This document shows positions 42,783 to 53,100 of a DNA stretch of 55,808 nucleotides, piece after piece. Within the stretch, counting starts at the first letter, position 1, and the number at the start of each line of letters is the position of its first letter. Made by a program: the position numbers and the translations under genes. Source of the stretch: Cyclobacteriaceae bacterium. Its GTDB lineage: Bacteria; Bacteroidota; Bacteroidia; Cytophagales; Cyclobacteriaceae. Where the stretch lies: assembly GCA_020832305.1 (NCBI GenBank), contig JAFIEV010000031.1, forward strand, positions 1 to 55,808. Direction: 5' to 3'. Below the pieces are notes generated by a model. It had not been told where the DNA came from and searched no databases. It saw only the letters and a list, made by a program, of their open reading frames with translations.

Positions 42783-43619
42783 ATGTTTTTACGTTTTTAT
42801 CAGCCGCATCCTGCCTTGCAGGAAATCGTTAGTCGCATCATGCTGGCCCGGTATGTTTTTGAGCCTGGCACACCGCTTCCTGCTACTCCTTTCCCCCCTC
42901 ATCCAGAACAATGCCTGTATTTCTATCCTTTCGACATGGTATCATCACATAATTATGCTACCGATACGTACAATCATCTACCGCAGAGCATTGTGGTAGG
43001 TCCACAACTGGCAAGGGTTGATCTAACCATGGGATATGATATGCTTATTATCTATGTTGGTTTTCATCCAGGTGGCCTATACCGTCTTCTGCATGTTCCC
43101 ATGCAGGAAATTATCAATACGCCCATAGATGCAACCTTGCTTTTGGGCAATGAAATTGAAATGGTCACAGCACAGCTTCAGGATGCAAAACATTATGATG
43201 CAATGATCAGAATCGTGGAAAACTATTTACTGCAAAAGAAAAAGTTAAAGCAACCACTTCCCCTTGATCAGGTCTTACGAACGGTGGTCAATCAGGCTCA
43301 TGCCTTGCATGTTGATAAGATGGCCAGTGATGCATGCGTGAGTGTACGACAGTTGGAACGGCAGTTTAACGAACGAATTGGGATGTCTCCAAAAATGTTT
43401 TTTCGCCTCGTCAGATTCTCCAAAGCATGGCGACTTCGAGAATCTAACGCCACTATGAAATGGGCAAGCATAGCTTATCAATGCGGGTATGCTGACCAGA
43501 TGCATATGATCCGGGATTTTAAAGAATTCGCCAATGTGCCTCCAACCCTTTTGTTGGAAGCATTGCAACAAAGCAACTTACGATTACAGGCTGAACTTTA
43601 TGGTGATCCTCTTCTTTAA
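42783..43619 (+). CDS. AraC-family transcriptional regulator
   Basis: 278 residues. N-terminal ~180 are a sensing domain (DUF6597 type: PHPEQCLYFYPFDM, GFHPGGLYRLLHVPMQEIIN); C-terminal AraC HTH: DKMASDACVSVRQLERQFNE, RIGMSPKMFFRLVRFSKAW, IAYQCGYADQMHMIRDFKEF. Homologous in layout to the 12766-13599 regulator, but distinct in sequence. It is divergent from or unlinked to the PDZ-hydrolase gene. Confidence 0.85.
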   Translation: MFLRFYQPHPALQEIVSRIMLARYVFEPGTPLPATPFPPHPEQCLYFYPFDMVSSHNYATDTYNHLPQSIVVGPQLARVDLTMGYDMLIIYVGFHPGGLYRLLHVPMQEIINTPIDATLLLGNEIEMVTAQLQDAKHYDAMIRIVENYLLQKKKLKQPLPLDQVLRTVVNQAHALHVDKMASDACVSVRQLERQFNERIGMSPKMFFRLVRFSKAWRLRESNATMKWASIAYQCGYADQMHMIRDFKEFANVPPTLLLEALQQSNLRLQAELYGDPLL

Positions 43620-43810
43620 AATTAAGTTTTATAAATATATTTTCTCAACCAGGACAACAGGAAAATACCAACAACAGGCAGAATCAAAAATTCATGGAGC
43701 CAGAAGCGTTTATGAAAAATACTTGTTACTATATGTCCACCAAAGCCAAAGTTGTTCCACAATGCGCAGTTTACTTGTCTTTGCTGCGTTTTGGCAGGGT
43801 TTTATAAAAG

Positions 43811-45187
43811 CTATATCACCATATTTTCCTTCATCCAGTCATTAATAATATCAATAATTTTTGCATTGAATGGCTTCTGGCGTCTTTCCTCTGCACTTAG
43901 TTTGAGATTTTCTTCCATTGTTCCAGTATATAAGATACTGTGGTCCGTTTTGGGAAGCATTAAAAACTTGCCTTTGCCGGGATGGTAGGCATTTACTATT
44001 GCTGCAATGGTTTCGTGACCTTCTTTGTTTATTGCAGCGATATCTGCCTCACCATAAATTGCAAGTGTATTGACACCTGCATTTTTCCAGGCTTCTGTTA
44101 AATTCTTGTCCTGTAACTGCTGCCAGAAGGTATAGTGTCGATCAAGTATAAGCCCTCTTTCATTGAAGCCTAATGAAGATGTTAGGGCATTGGCATAATC
44201 CGGATTACTTTTTGCAAGTTCTGCAGGAGTTTTTTTATGCACCAGGTAGTCGCTCAACAGAGGAAACATAATTCGTGCATCATTTTCAATTCTGAGGAAA
44301 TCAAAACCCCATAGCTGCCGCTGATAACGGTATATGTCCATCATGTATTCCGTCCAGGGCTTTAGTACAGTTCCATAGACTATTATTCCGTTGGGCGGGT
44401 TTCCGGCAGAAATCAGGGGGGCGGCAATTCCCCCCAGCGAATGCCCGAATAAGAAAATGTTTCTATTGTCGATAAAGCTGATTTCCTGTAGTTTTTCAAA
44501 TCCCTTTTTGAAAGCATTTATCTCTGTTTCATAATCAATACTTCTGCAATCGGGCAGATTGTAGCTATCTCCAACACCTGGTTTTTCCATCCTGAAAACG
44601 GCATAACCTTTTTCTACCAGGCCTTCTATAAATTGCTTTAAGGTAAAAGCCGGATCCAGGTTGTCAATACTCGCACATGTATAACCCTGCAGGTAAAACA
44701 CAGCAGGAAATGGACCCTCGCCATCAGGTTTATTAACAATTGTTCTAATAAATCCTTGCTGATAAGGTAATTCACCATAAATTACCTCACCATTTTTAGC
44801 TGCTTCATGAGGTCTTGCAATTACTTTCCCATGAAGATTTATTCTATTGCCATTTCTCAAAATTTCCATCTCAAGGCGTTCCCCTGTCCTGAAATTGGAG
44901 GCAATTTCAAGCAGGTCATTAATCTGAGCTATAGCTTTGCCGTTGCATTTAACAATGATATCTTGTATTTGAAGACTAATGGCTTCTGCTGTGGAGCCTG
45001 TAATAACCTGTTGCACCTTTACTCCAGCTGGGGGTGAAAGATTGTTTTTGGCGGCCTCCTCTGCCGAGACATTTTCAAATTGTATGCCAAGCCAGCCTTT
45101 ACGTTCAAGGTTTTGTGAATGAACAAAGCTTGAAGCAAGCAATAGAAGACACATTGCAATGAGTAAATTTTTCATGGTCGGTTTCAT
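43811..45187 (-). CDS. PDZ domain alpha/beta-hydrolase
   Basis: About 458 residues (ATG 45187, or 45175 in the same frame), with a signal peptide (NLLIAMCLLLLASSFVHSQ). A PDZ-like domain (residues ~30-110, VKVQQVITGSTAEAISLQIQ) is followed by an alpha/beta-hydrolase: NIFLFGHSLGGIAAPLISAG (nucleophile Ser), FRMEKPGVGDSYNLP, VNTLAIYGEADIAAINKEGH and TDHSILYTG as Asp/His regions. Secreted or periplasmic hydrolase of unknown substrate. It could be part of the LytS/LytTR regulated set upstream. Confidence 0.85.
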   Translation of the reverse strand: MKPTMKNLLIAMCLLLLASSFVHSQNLERKGWLGIQFENVSAEEAAKNNLSPPAGVKVQQVITGSTAEAISLQIQDIIVKCNGKAIAQINDLLEIASNFRTGERLEMEILRNGNRINLHGKVIARPHEAAKNGEVIYGELPYQQGFIRTIVNKPDGEGPFPAVFYLQGYTCASIDNLDPAFTLKQFIEGLVEKGYAVFRMEKPGVGDSYNLPDCRSIDYETEINAFKKGFEKLQEISFIDNRNIFLFGHSLGGIAAPLISAGNPPNGIIVYGTVLKPWTEYMMDIYRYQRQLWGFDFLRIENDARIMFPLLSDYLVHKKTPAELAKSNPDYANALTSSLGFNERGLILDRHYTFWQQLQDKNLTEAWKNAGVNTLAIYGEADIAAINKEGHETIAAIVNAYHPGKGKFLMLPKTDHSILYTGTMEENLKLSAEERRQKPFNAKIIDIINDWMKENMVI

Positions 45188-45455
45188 TAAAATCAAAAAT
45201 TATAATACTTTAATTTAATACAGGGATTATTCAATTACTTAAACAGACATCTCAGAATTTATCCGGAAATTTTCCACTTAAAAATCTGTTTGTGTAAGGT
45301 TTTTCTAAATCACTTAAAGAAAATTTAGCTTTCAGTAACTTAAACGGTTTTCTGATTTGAATAAGGCTTCCTGTTGACTGAATTTTCATATTTAGAGAGA
45401 CTTTTTTCTTTTTTTATACCAGAAGGGCCCATCATTTCGCGAATCCCGAATGGCA

Positions 45456-46154
45456 TCATGACATTACATTCTTCATGAAGTCCTTATAATAGGATCTTCC
45501 AATTGGTATTTTTATTCCCCGGATACCAACTTCGTAAGAACACCAGCTTTCTAACAGACTCAGGTTAACAATAAAAGACCGGTGAATCCTTAAGAAACCT
45601 TTATTTTTGAGCTTTAATTCAAGATCACTTATTTTTTGTAAAACCTTCATTTCTTTTGATGCTGTTACAATTCTACTGTAATCTCTTTGGCTTTCGATAT
45701 AGATAATCTCATGAAGCATTACCTTGTGATTAACCTTTTCAAATTGTAAGAATAAGTATTCAGACTTATCCTCTAACCTACTCACCAGAGCGTTCTTTTG
45801 AACCATCCTGTTGATTTTATCCAAAGCCTGCAAGAATCGATTTAGCGGAATTGGTTTTAAAAGGTAATCAACTGCATCTAATTCAAATCCATCAGAGGCA
45901 TATTCTCTAAAGGCAGTTGTAAAAATGACCATCGGAGGATTTTTCAAAGATTTGATTAATTCAATGCCCGTAATCCTTGGCATTTGAATGTCCAGAAAAA
46001 TAAAATCAACCGGTTGCTCCTGTATAGCCTGAAATGCTTTTACAGGATTTGTGAATTTTCCTTTCAGATCTACCAGGTCAGAGGCTTCAATATAAGATTC
46101 TAATACCTCTATTGCCAGGGGCTCATCATCAATGATATAACAAGTCAATTTCAT
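45456..46154 (-). CDS. LytTR-family response regulator
   Basis: 232 residues. Receiver domain with IIDDEPLAIEVLESYIEAS, phosphoacceptor Asp55 (DFIFLDIQMPRITGIE), FTTAFREYASDGFELDAVDY and KPIPLNRF; then a LytTR DNA-binding domain with YIESQRDYSRIVTASKEMKV, GFLRIHRSFIVNLSLLESWC and IPIGRSYYKDFM. It forms an operon with the histidine kinase whose stop is one base upstream. Likely controls nearby envelope genes. Confidence 0.9.
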   Translation of the reverse strand: MKLTCYIIDDEPLAIEVLESYIEASDLVDLKGKFTNPVKAFQAIQEQPVDFIFLDIQMPRITGIELIKSLKNPPMVIFTTAFREYASDGFELDAVDYLLKPIPLNRFLQALDKINRMVQKNALVSRLEDKSEYLFLQFEKVNHKVMLHEIIYIESQRDYSRIVTASKEMKVLQKISDLELKLKNKGFLRIHRSFIVNLSLLESWCSYEVGIRGIKIPIGRSYYKDFMKNVMS

Positions 46155-46155
46155 A

Positions 46156-47232
46156 CTAATTTTCTTTAGTAATGCTTTGTGTTTTCAATTGTAATTCTAC
46201 CAAATATCTATCACCCTTATCCTCCTGAAGCATTTTATAATTACCTTTTCCGTAGATGAGTTCAAGTCTTCTATTTACATTATGCAAGCCAATTCCATCA
46301 TGAGCATTTTCATTTGGTTGTAATGATGTTTCCTTACTATTATAGATTTTCATATTCAGGGTATTATCCTCAATAACAATTTGGATATCCACCCAAACCT
46401 CCTCCAATTGATTACCAGCTCCATGCTTAAAACTGTTTTCAACAAAGGGGAGCAGTAGCAAGGGAGCTATTTCTGTCCCTTCCATACTACCTTTGAAATT
46501 GTATGATAGATCAAGCCTGTTGCCGAATCTGATCTTTTCCAATGAGATATAATTTTCGATGAGTTCCAATTCTTTTTCAACCGGAACTGTTTGTTTGTTA
46601 CTGTCATAAAGAAGGTAATGCAGAAGGTGTGATAATTTTAGCACCACCTTACTAGCCTGATTGGATTTCTTTAATGTTAACGCATATAAGCTGTTTAAGG
46701 TGTTGAACAAAAAGTGAGGATGAATCTGTGATTTAAGATAGTTTAGTTCTGCTTCTACTTTTTCTTTGTATATATTCTGATGCTTCCGGTCTTGTTCATA
46801 CCAATGTTTTAAGATTTTGATCAATGCTACCAGCACCACTATAGGGTAAATGCTAATCACTGTTTTGAAAACAAGTCCGGTGGTTGGGTATAAAGTAAAA
46901 TACTCCTGTTCGGGTTCGATGAACCGACCAATAACCTGACTGTGGAAAAGCCGCTGAAGAAAACTGGCAGTGAGTAATGTAAGTGCGAGTGTGGCGGCAA
47001 ATGACCAGATTTTCCTGGGAAATAAAAACTTAGGTATGAGAAAATAAGCAACAAAATAAGAGGCAGCAATTTTTACTGGTAAATCGTAAAGCTCATATTT
47101 TAATGGATGAAGGAAATCCTGCCTCATATATCCAAACAGAATGGTATGGTACAATACATACAAAAGCCAAAAAGAAAAATGCAAGCCAATTCTTTTTAAC
47201 CGAGGAGAAATATTAGGATTTATCTGCTTCAT
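46156..47232 (-). CDS. LytS-like sensor histidine kinase
   Basis: 358 residues. Four N-terminal transmembrane helices (about 15-150), then the His_kinase domain IHPHFLFNTLNSLYALTLKK (phosphoacceptor His) and the ATPase part LLPFVENSFKHGAG and GIGLHNVNRRLELIYG. Couples to the LytTR regulator one base downstream. No extracellular sensor domain larger than short loops. Confidence 0.9.
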   Translation of the reverse strand: MKQINPNISPRLKRIGLHFSFWLLYVLYHTILFGYMRQDFLHPLKYELYDLPVKIAASYFVAYFLIPKFLFPRKIWSFAATLALTLLTASFLQRLFHSQVIGRFIEPEQEYFTLYPTTGLVFKTVISIYPIVVLVALIKILKHWYEQDRKHQNIYKEKVEAELNYLKSQIHPHFLFNTLNSLYALTLKKSNQASKVVLKLSHLLHYLLYDSNKQTVPVEKELELIENYISLEKIRFGNRLDLSYNFKGSMEGTEIAPLLLLPFVENSFKHGAGNQLEEVWVDIQIVIEDNTLNMKIYNSKETSLQPNENAHDGIGLHNVNRRLELIYGKGNYKMLQEDKGDRYLVELQLKTQSITKEN

Positions 47233-47470
47233 ATGTTTAAACCATCAGAAATTTAATAAAGCAAACTATTGTTAAAAACGGGTTTAGACCAAAAGACACT
47301 TAATCATGATGAATGACAGGTATATCATGCCCAGTGGTATTGATGAGGTAAATTAATCAGTATATCTAATTTATGGTGTAGAGTAGCTGTTTTAGTTTAA
47401 GGGAAATAATAAGACTTTTAAATTCACTTCGATAAATATTTGGAATAATGAAGATTAAATCTTAGAAATC

Positions 47471-48682
47471 ATGAGCAAATTTAAGCTAAGTCTGCTGTTA
47501 TTATTAATTCAATTTGCAACGGGCTGCCGCGGACAACAAAGAAATGAACTGTCTGGCCCTATACAAAATATAAAGAGAGTAGGTGGTGGGTGTGACGGAT
47601 GCGGGGAAATGTATGTAGGAATGCCGGAAAACATTTCTGCAGTTGATACCAGTTCAGGATGGTACGATAATGGTCAGAAGCTATTGATCACAGGTAGGGT
47701 TTTTAAAACAGACGGAAGAACTCCTGCACCCAATGTCATTATTTATTATTATCAAACTGATGCTACAGGTTATTATCCGGTAAAGAAAGGCCTGGATGAG
47801 AAAGTAAAAAATCACGGATCTGTCCGGGGATGGGTGAAAACTGATCAGCAGGGGAAATATGCTATTTATACAATCAGACCGGCGCCTTACCCTGACCGTT
47901 CCACCCCTGCCCATATTCATGTGCTTATCAAAGAACCCAACATTGACAATGAGTATTATATAGATGATTTTGTTTTTGATGATGACCCATTGATGATTGA
48001 GGCAAAAAGGAAAAGGCCATTCGAGAATCGTGGGGGAAGTGGTATATTAAGAACGCTCGTTTCAGATGCTATACAGATAGCAGAGCACAACATTATATTG
48101 GGACTTAATATTCCGGATTATCCTGAAACTTTGAATAATGAAATAGAATCTGGTCTTCCCGTTGGTGATGTAAGTCCTTCATTTATGCCTTTTCATGCAT
48201 GGGGGCCAGACAAGGGCACAAAGGTCTGTCCCATATGTAAATATGGAAGATATCACGGTATAGTCTATTTCGCAGGCAATGAAAGTAATTGGGAGGATAT
48301 CAGAAAATGGCTTGCGTATTTAGAAATGGAAAGTGTAGCCCGGGAAAAATACTTGAAAGTTTACTTTGTATATGGAAATGAAAAAGCGTACAGTAAATCC
48401 AAAAGAACAGAGCAATTGGAGTTGATAGGACAAGAATTAAATATTAAAAATACAGCTTTAACTTTTGTTCCTTCTTTCTCTGATGAAGAAACTGAAGTAA
48501 ATCTATATAAAATAAATCCCTTAGTTGAAAATACCTTTATCATATACCGCCACAGGGACATTATAGATAAATTCATTGAACTCAAACCAACAGCGGAAAA
48601 TTTTCAGTTGATATCGCTGACCTTGGATAAAACCCGGAGTGCATACTTTGACTTGATTGAGTCGTGGAAAATCGATTTTTAA
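47471..48682 (+). CDS. Intradiol dioxygenase-like lipoprotein fused to a thioredoxin-like domain
   Basis: 403 residues. Lipobox TGC at 17-19. Residues ~55-200 hold the intradiol dioxygenase fold: GRVFKTDGRTPAPNVIIYYY, GSVRGWVKTDQQGKYAIYTI, PAPYPDRSTPAHIHVLI, with the expected Fe ligands Tyr and His. Residues ~230-400 look like a redoxin/thioredoxin-type domain: PFHAWGPDKGTKVCPICKYG (CPIC pair) and NWEDIRKWLAYLE, then FVYGNEKAYS. A fusion of this kind was not known to me. It is divergent from the LytS gene, 240 bases away. Confidence 0.8.
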   Translation: MSKFKLSLLLLLIQFATGCRGQQRNELSGPIQNIKRVGGGCDGCGEMYVGMPENISAVDTSSGWYDNGQKLLITGRVFKTDGRTPAPNVIIYYYQTDATGYYPVKKGLDEKVKNHGSVRGWVKTDQQGKYAIYTIRPAPYPDRSTPAHIHVLIKEPNIDNEYYIDDFVFDDDPLMIEAKRKRPFENRGGSGILRTLVSDAIQIAEHNIILGLNIPDYPETLNNEIESGLPVGDVSPSFMPFHAWGPDKGTKVCPICKYGRYHGIVYFAGNESNWEDIRKWLAYLEMESVAREKYLKVYFVYGNEKAYSKSKRTEQLELIGQELNIKNTALTFVPSFSDEETEVNLYKINPLVENTFIIYRHRDIIDKFIELKPTAENFQLISLTLDKTRSAYFDLIESWKIDF

Positions 48683-49054
48683 TATTGGTAATCAGCCATG
48701 CCTCATTCTGAAAATACGTTCTGAAGGTGAGGGTTTCCACTTTAATGACTTGCTACCCATTGTTTATGTTCAATAAAGACCAGTTTCAACTTTTAAAAAA
48801 GACAAGAACCTAATCTGCTTTTTTATCAATTCGTTAAAGGTTTTACTGCTAATTCTGTAAATATCACCAGGGAAAATCTTCGATAGGTATATTAAAAATG
48901 AAATAGGCATTTCGACCAATCTTGAATTAAGGATGCTACGCCTGCCGAAGTTGTTACTGAGCTTGTCGAAGTATCGCGAGGCTTAGCAAGGCGCTGATAT
49001 TTCTAAATGCATTATGTGCTGTTTTACTATTCTCCTGATCTATAATTCAATACA
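48683..49054. other. Intergenic, no gene
   Basis: About 370 bases between convergent genes. Contains a GC-rich patch near 48940-48990 (GAGCTTGTCGAAG-type text that recurs in Bacteroidota intergenic DNA). No clear terminator could be assigned. Confidence 0.4.
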
Positions 49055-49504
49055 TCATAATTGGCATTGATAGATTCTGGATTCATCACCCCAGGGATGA
49101 TAGCCTTGTCCTATATATATGAATCCAAATTTTTCATAATAGCCAATATGATCAGTGCTTAAATATATAGATTTAAATCTCGCTTCCCTGGCGTCTTTTT
49201 TTGCTTTATCGATTAACAAAGAGCCAAAATTATTACCTCTGTGTTTCTTTTCGATATATATGGCGCAAATCCAGGGATACAAATCCATTCGGCTGATAAA
49301 ATCATTTGTTATAAGTCCTGCGCAGCCAATTATTGAGCTTTCCTTTTCTAATAAATACCATTGGGGTAGGGGATTCACCGAACCAATACTATGATTTATA
49401 CAATCTTCGTATATCACAGGTAACACAGTTGGCCATTTACTCTGAAAATAGGCGATTGCCTGGTCTTTATATTCCGGATTTTCACGAATCGATATTATTT
49501 TCAT
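49055..49504 (-). CDS. GNAT-family N-acetyltransferase
   Basis: 149 residues from ATG 49504 (MKIISIRENPEYKDQAIAYF); a longer frame adds 11 residues. GNAT marks: WYLLEKESSIIGCAGLITND, WICAIYIEKKHRGNNFGSLL (acetyl-CoA Q/RxxGxG/A-like loop) and IDKAKKDAREARFKSIYLST, YYEKFGFIYIGQG. Acceptor unknown. Possibly not in an operon. Confidence 0.85.
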   Translation of the reverse strand: MKIISIRENPEYKDQAIAYFQSKWPTVLPVIYEDCINHSIGSVNPLPQWYLLEKESSIIGCAGLITNDFISRMDLYPWICAIYIEKKHRGNNFGSLLIDKAKKDAREARFKSIYLSTDHIGYYEKFGFIYIGQGYHPWGDESRIYQCQL

Positions 49505-49585
49505 GCCACAAGACGTTAAACTACTTTTATAGTTCAAATAGTTGCATTAAAGATTTAATCATTGAATAATTTTAGTCCTGAAGGT

Positions 49586-49873
49586 TTAAAGTATATTTTT
49601 CAAATCTTCCATTCCAACAATTGCCATTATCTCAACCATATTATCATTGATTTTGTAATATATAGTGTCAGAGCCACAATGACATCTTCTATATCCTGCT
49701 TTTATATAATCCACAGATTCAAATGCAAATGGCCTTTCTTCAATAATTTCAAAGTAATCAAAAAAAGTATCAAAGTATTTGTCAGTTTGAGTAATACAAA
49801 ACTTTTTGACTCCAAAATGATGAATGCAAATCAAGACCTCTTCGGCTGCATTACTTAATCTGTATTCAGCCAT
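49586..49873 (-). CDS. RelE/ParE-family toxin
   Basis: 95 residues: AEYRLSNAAEEVLICIHHFG, TQTDKYFDTFFDYFEIIEER, and AGYRRCHCGSDTIYYKINDN, VEIMAIVGMEDLKN. All are typical of ParE/RelE toxins. Overlaps the upstream antitoxin gene by eight bases, the usual TA arrangement. The target (gyrase or mRNA) cannot be told from sequence. Confidence 0.85.
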   Translation of the reverse strand: MAEYRLSNAAEEVLICIHHFGVKKFCITQTDKYFDTFFDYFEIIEERPFAFESVDYIKAGYRRCHCGSDTIYYKINDNMVEIMAIVGMEDLKNIL

Positions 49874-50051
49874 TAAGAAGAGATTTTGACTGTTTTAAAA
49901 TCTGCTCTTTGGCATCACTTGTAAACCCACTTCTTTCGGAATTTTCCAATTTTGCTCTAATCCATTCAATATGAGCTTGCTGTTTTCGAGCCTGTCTAAT
50001 CAAATCGTTGACAAGTTCACTTTTACTGGAATATGCCCTTTGCCATACCAA
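49866..50051 (-). CDS. Headless ParD-family antitoxin
   Basis: 61 residues, starting at TTG 50051. It has the ParD C-terminal part YSSKSELVNDLIRQARKQQA, WIRAKLENSERSGFTSD, KEQILKQS, but lacks the usual N-terminal ribbon-helix-helix strand (an ordinary ParD has ~20 more residues). The DNA upstream does not code for them in any frame. DNA binding is probably lost, while the toxin-binding end is kept. Confidence 0.7.
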   Translation of the reverse strand: MVWQRAYSSKSELVNDLIRQARKQQAHIEWIRAKLENSERSGFTSDAKEQILKQSKSLLNG

Positions 50052-50190
50052 CTTCGGCCTTCCAGCTTTAAATGTCTACGAGCTACACCAAGACGAGTAA
50101 ACAACTAAACAACTATACATCTAAACACCCATCACCTATTTCGGTCTCCGACCTCTGAACTTCCGGCAAGAGCAACGATTTACTAGTCAT

Positions 50191-53100
50191 CTATTGTAAC
50201 ATTACCCTGCCTGTTTGAAAGACCGATCCACTTTGTACTTTGATGATATACAATCCTTTCGACAAATCGGAAAGATCGATATTTACCTGGTTGAATCCTC
50301 TTTGCAGTTCGAGGCTATAGCTGCGCAGCACCACACCTCCGGCAGTCTGAACCATTATCTGATATTGCTGATTCATATCGGTATGCAAAATCAAATCAAA
50401 ACGTCCATTGTTAGGGTTGGGCCTGGCTTCCATGCCAATCATCCCGGCCTCACATCGTGCCGTAATGGCACTGAATATTTCTGTAGTGCCATCAAAATCG
50501 GACTGCTTCAGACGGTAGTAATTGTGCTCATAACCCGGGTTTGCATCATTGTATACATATTCCTGGCGCGTCTTACTGTTCCCGGCAGCGCTTAGGGTGC
50601 TTAGTGCTTCCCAGTGTTTTCCGTCTTTACTTCGTTCCAGGATAAATATATCACTGTTGATTTCTGTGGCCGTTACCCAGCGGATATCCATGGTATTTTC
50701 ACGGCACTGGGCCGTAAAGGATATCAGTTCTACTGGAAGTGTAGAGTTGGCATCGCCTATGGCAAATGGAGAGAAAGAGCCTTTATAACCGTTGAAAGTC
50801 GCGATATTTCCCATCACATTAAGGTCAAGGAATTTTTCCCAACGGGTGCCATCAAAGTGAAACAAAGCAGGGGTTTCCATAGATTCAGAAATTGCTTCAG
50901 CATTCCATTGAAACTCAAAATCTACCCCATCACCACTATCGGATGTGCCATTTCCTTTGCTTATAACCCAAGTGCGGTTTACTATATTCGGGTCCACCAG
51001 GCTATATCCAAAAAGACCTTCAGATTTTACTACATCAATCACCCTGGCTTCAAACCAGTCGGCGGTTGACCGGTTGTTGATGATTACCGGGTTATAAGCT
51101 GAATTTCCTATGGGAAATAATACATCTCCTCCGCTTTTAATGCCTCCTCCTAATTCGGCAAACATCCGCAACTTACCGCTACCGTTGGTTTTAAAATAAT
51201 TGGCAGGAGAACCTAAATTCACGACATCAATTTCTTCACCAAGGGTAACATTATTATCTCCCATACTAACATTTCCACCTAAAGTCAGAATACCCTTGGT
51301 TAACAGGATTAAATCATCGTTCAAAGTCAATTCATTTATACTAATATTCCCTGTTTGGTCATCACTTCCGATAATTATCTCAGAGAAACCAGGCTTAAAG
51401 TTAGTACTGAAATAGCTGGCAGGCAGCTGTAAAGCGCCGGTTGCACCACCCATACCAATGGTAGTGCTGTGCTCTTCACCCTTTATTATCAAATTTCCAC
51501 TGGATGCAAGTGAAGTGCCGGAATGAAGAGCTGAAATTTTGTCTGCTTGAATGGTAATATCACCAGTGAAGGGATTAGTTCCATCGTAGCCGACAGTAAA
51601 ACCTGTTGTCAGATTAATGCCATTTTTACTGGCATCATCACTTTTTCCATTAATCAATATATTACCAGACTGTGAAACAAATCGCTTTGAGTTTGTTGCC
51701 CCTTGCAGCCCGGCAATGCCACCATATGAATTTGTTGTTGTATTTTTGTTATGACCAATCAAACTTATATCTCCGGAAGTGGTTTTTATTTCATTAAGGC
51801 CTCTTCCCGATGCCTCCCATTCAAAAATCCCTATACCACCACTATGGTTTTGACTGGCCGTTTGACTGGCATTTCCTTCAATATAAATGGATCCACTCAA
51901 TGTTTCAATACGATTCGGCTCTGCAGAACGATCTGAACCCAGTAAAACCCCCCAGAACCAACTTTGAGTGGACTTCGTCGACGCTGTTATTCCTGATATA
52001 GAAATATTACCACTGGTGGTGTATAGTGAGGAACCTCTTAATATATAGACACCAATTTGCCCGTATCCAGTGCTTTCTGCTGCAGAAAGCCCGGAAACCT
52101 TCCCCTTGATAATGATGTCACCTGATTCTGTACTTATGCTTGATTTTTCAAGGATTACACCATCCTGGTGATTGTCATTTTGACTTGATAATTGTAATAT
52201 ATCCCCGGAAACTACCACAGTTTTAGCCTGTGCAAATCCATCTCCCACGGTTAAACCATTCCAGGTAGCCGTACCTGAACCTCCTCCCATCCATAGGTGA
52301 CCACCATGGGTATTGATGGTTGAGTTTTGACGGATCCAAACAAAGCCACCATCTGTAGCATCAGCATCAGCCCATAAAACAATATGCAATGGTTGGTTTG
52401 TAGTAGTTAGGTTACTATTAGCTTCAAGTATTATATCCTGTTTTGCCCTCAATGTCAGGATTCTGCTGGCATTTGATGCGCTTGAAACAGAAGCGTCGAA
52501 GAGTATATCCTCGCCAGCATCGACTAGTAAATCACCAATGTGTGTAATTGCATCCTCGACAATATCAATATGTACGTTTGTGGGTATGCTTCTTCGAGAA
52601 TACAATCTGCCATTTTCCATACACCATCCACTTGCTTCTGTAGGGTCATTCGAAATACGTAGGCTGTTCAATGTTGACTCCTCACTGCCAAAAATCAGAT
52701 ACTTTACTTCATGCGGAGATGTACTTAAACCCGAGTAAACAGCACACCCATCATCATTCATGATTTGAAGAATAGGGGCTAAACCTTCTCCCATTACCCT
52801 GCCATCTATAATTACAGGCATTGTGGCTTGTGAAACATCTATCAAGTGTCCATCATAACTTCCCGAAACAGCAATTCCATTTTTTGCCGGAGAAACAGTA
52901 ACACTTGTGTAACCACCAGCTGCGGTTAATACAATCTGACCAGATGTTTCCGTTGTGCTTTCATTAATCCGTACAAAAACATCCTGCCCATCAAAATTAC
53001 CTGCATTAATAGATGCAAACGCATCTCTCAAGGTGCTGTAACATTCTCCGGCAATGCTTACACGGCAATGAGACATATCCAGATTCTCCCAAAACAGGTA

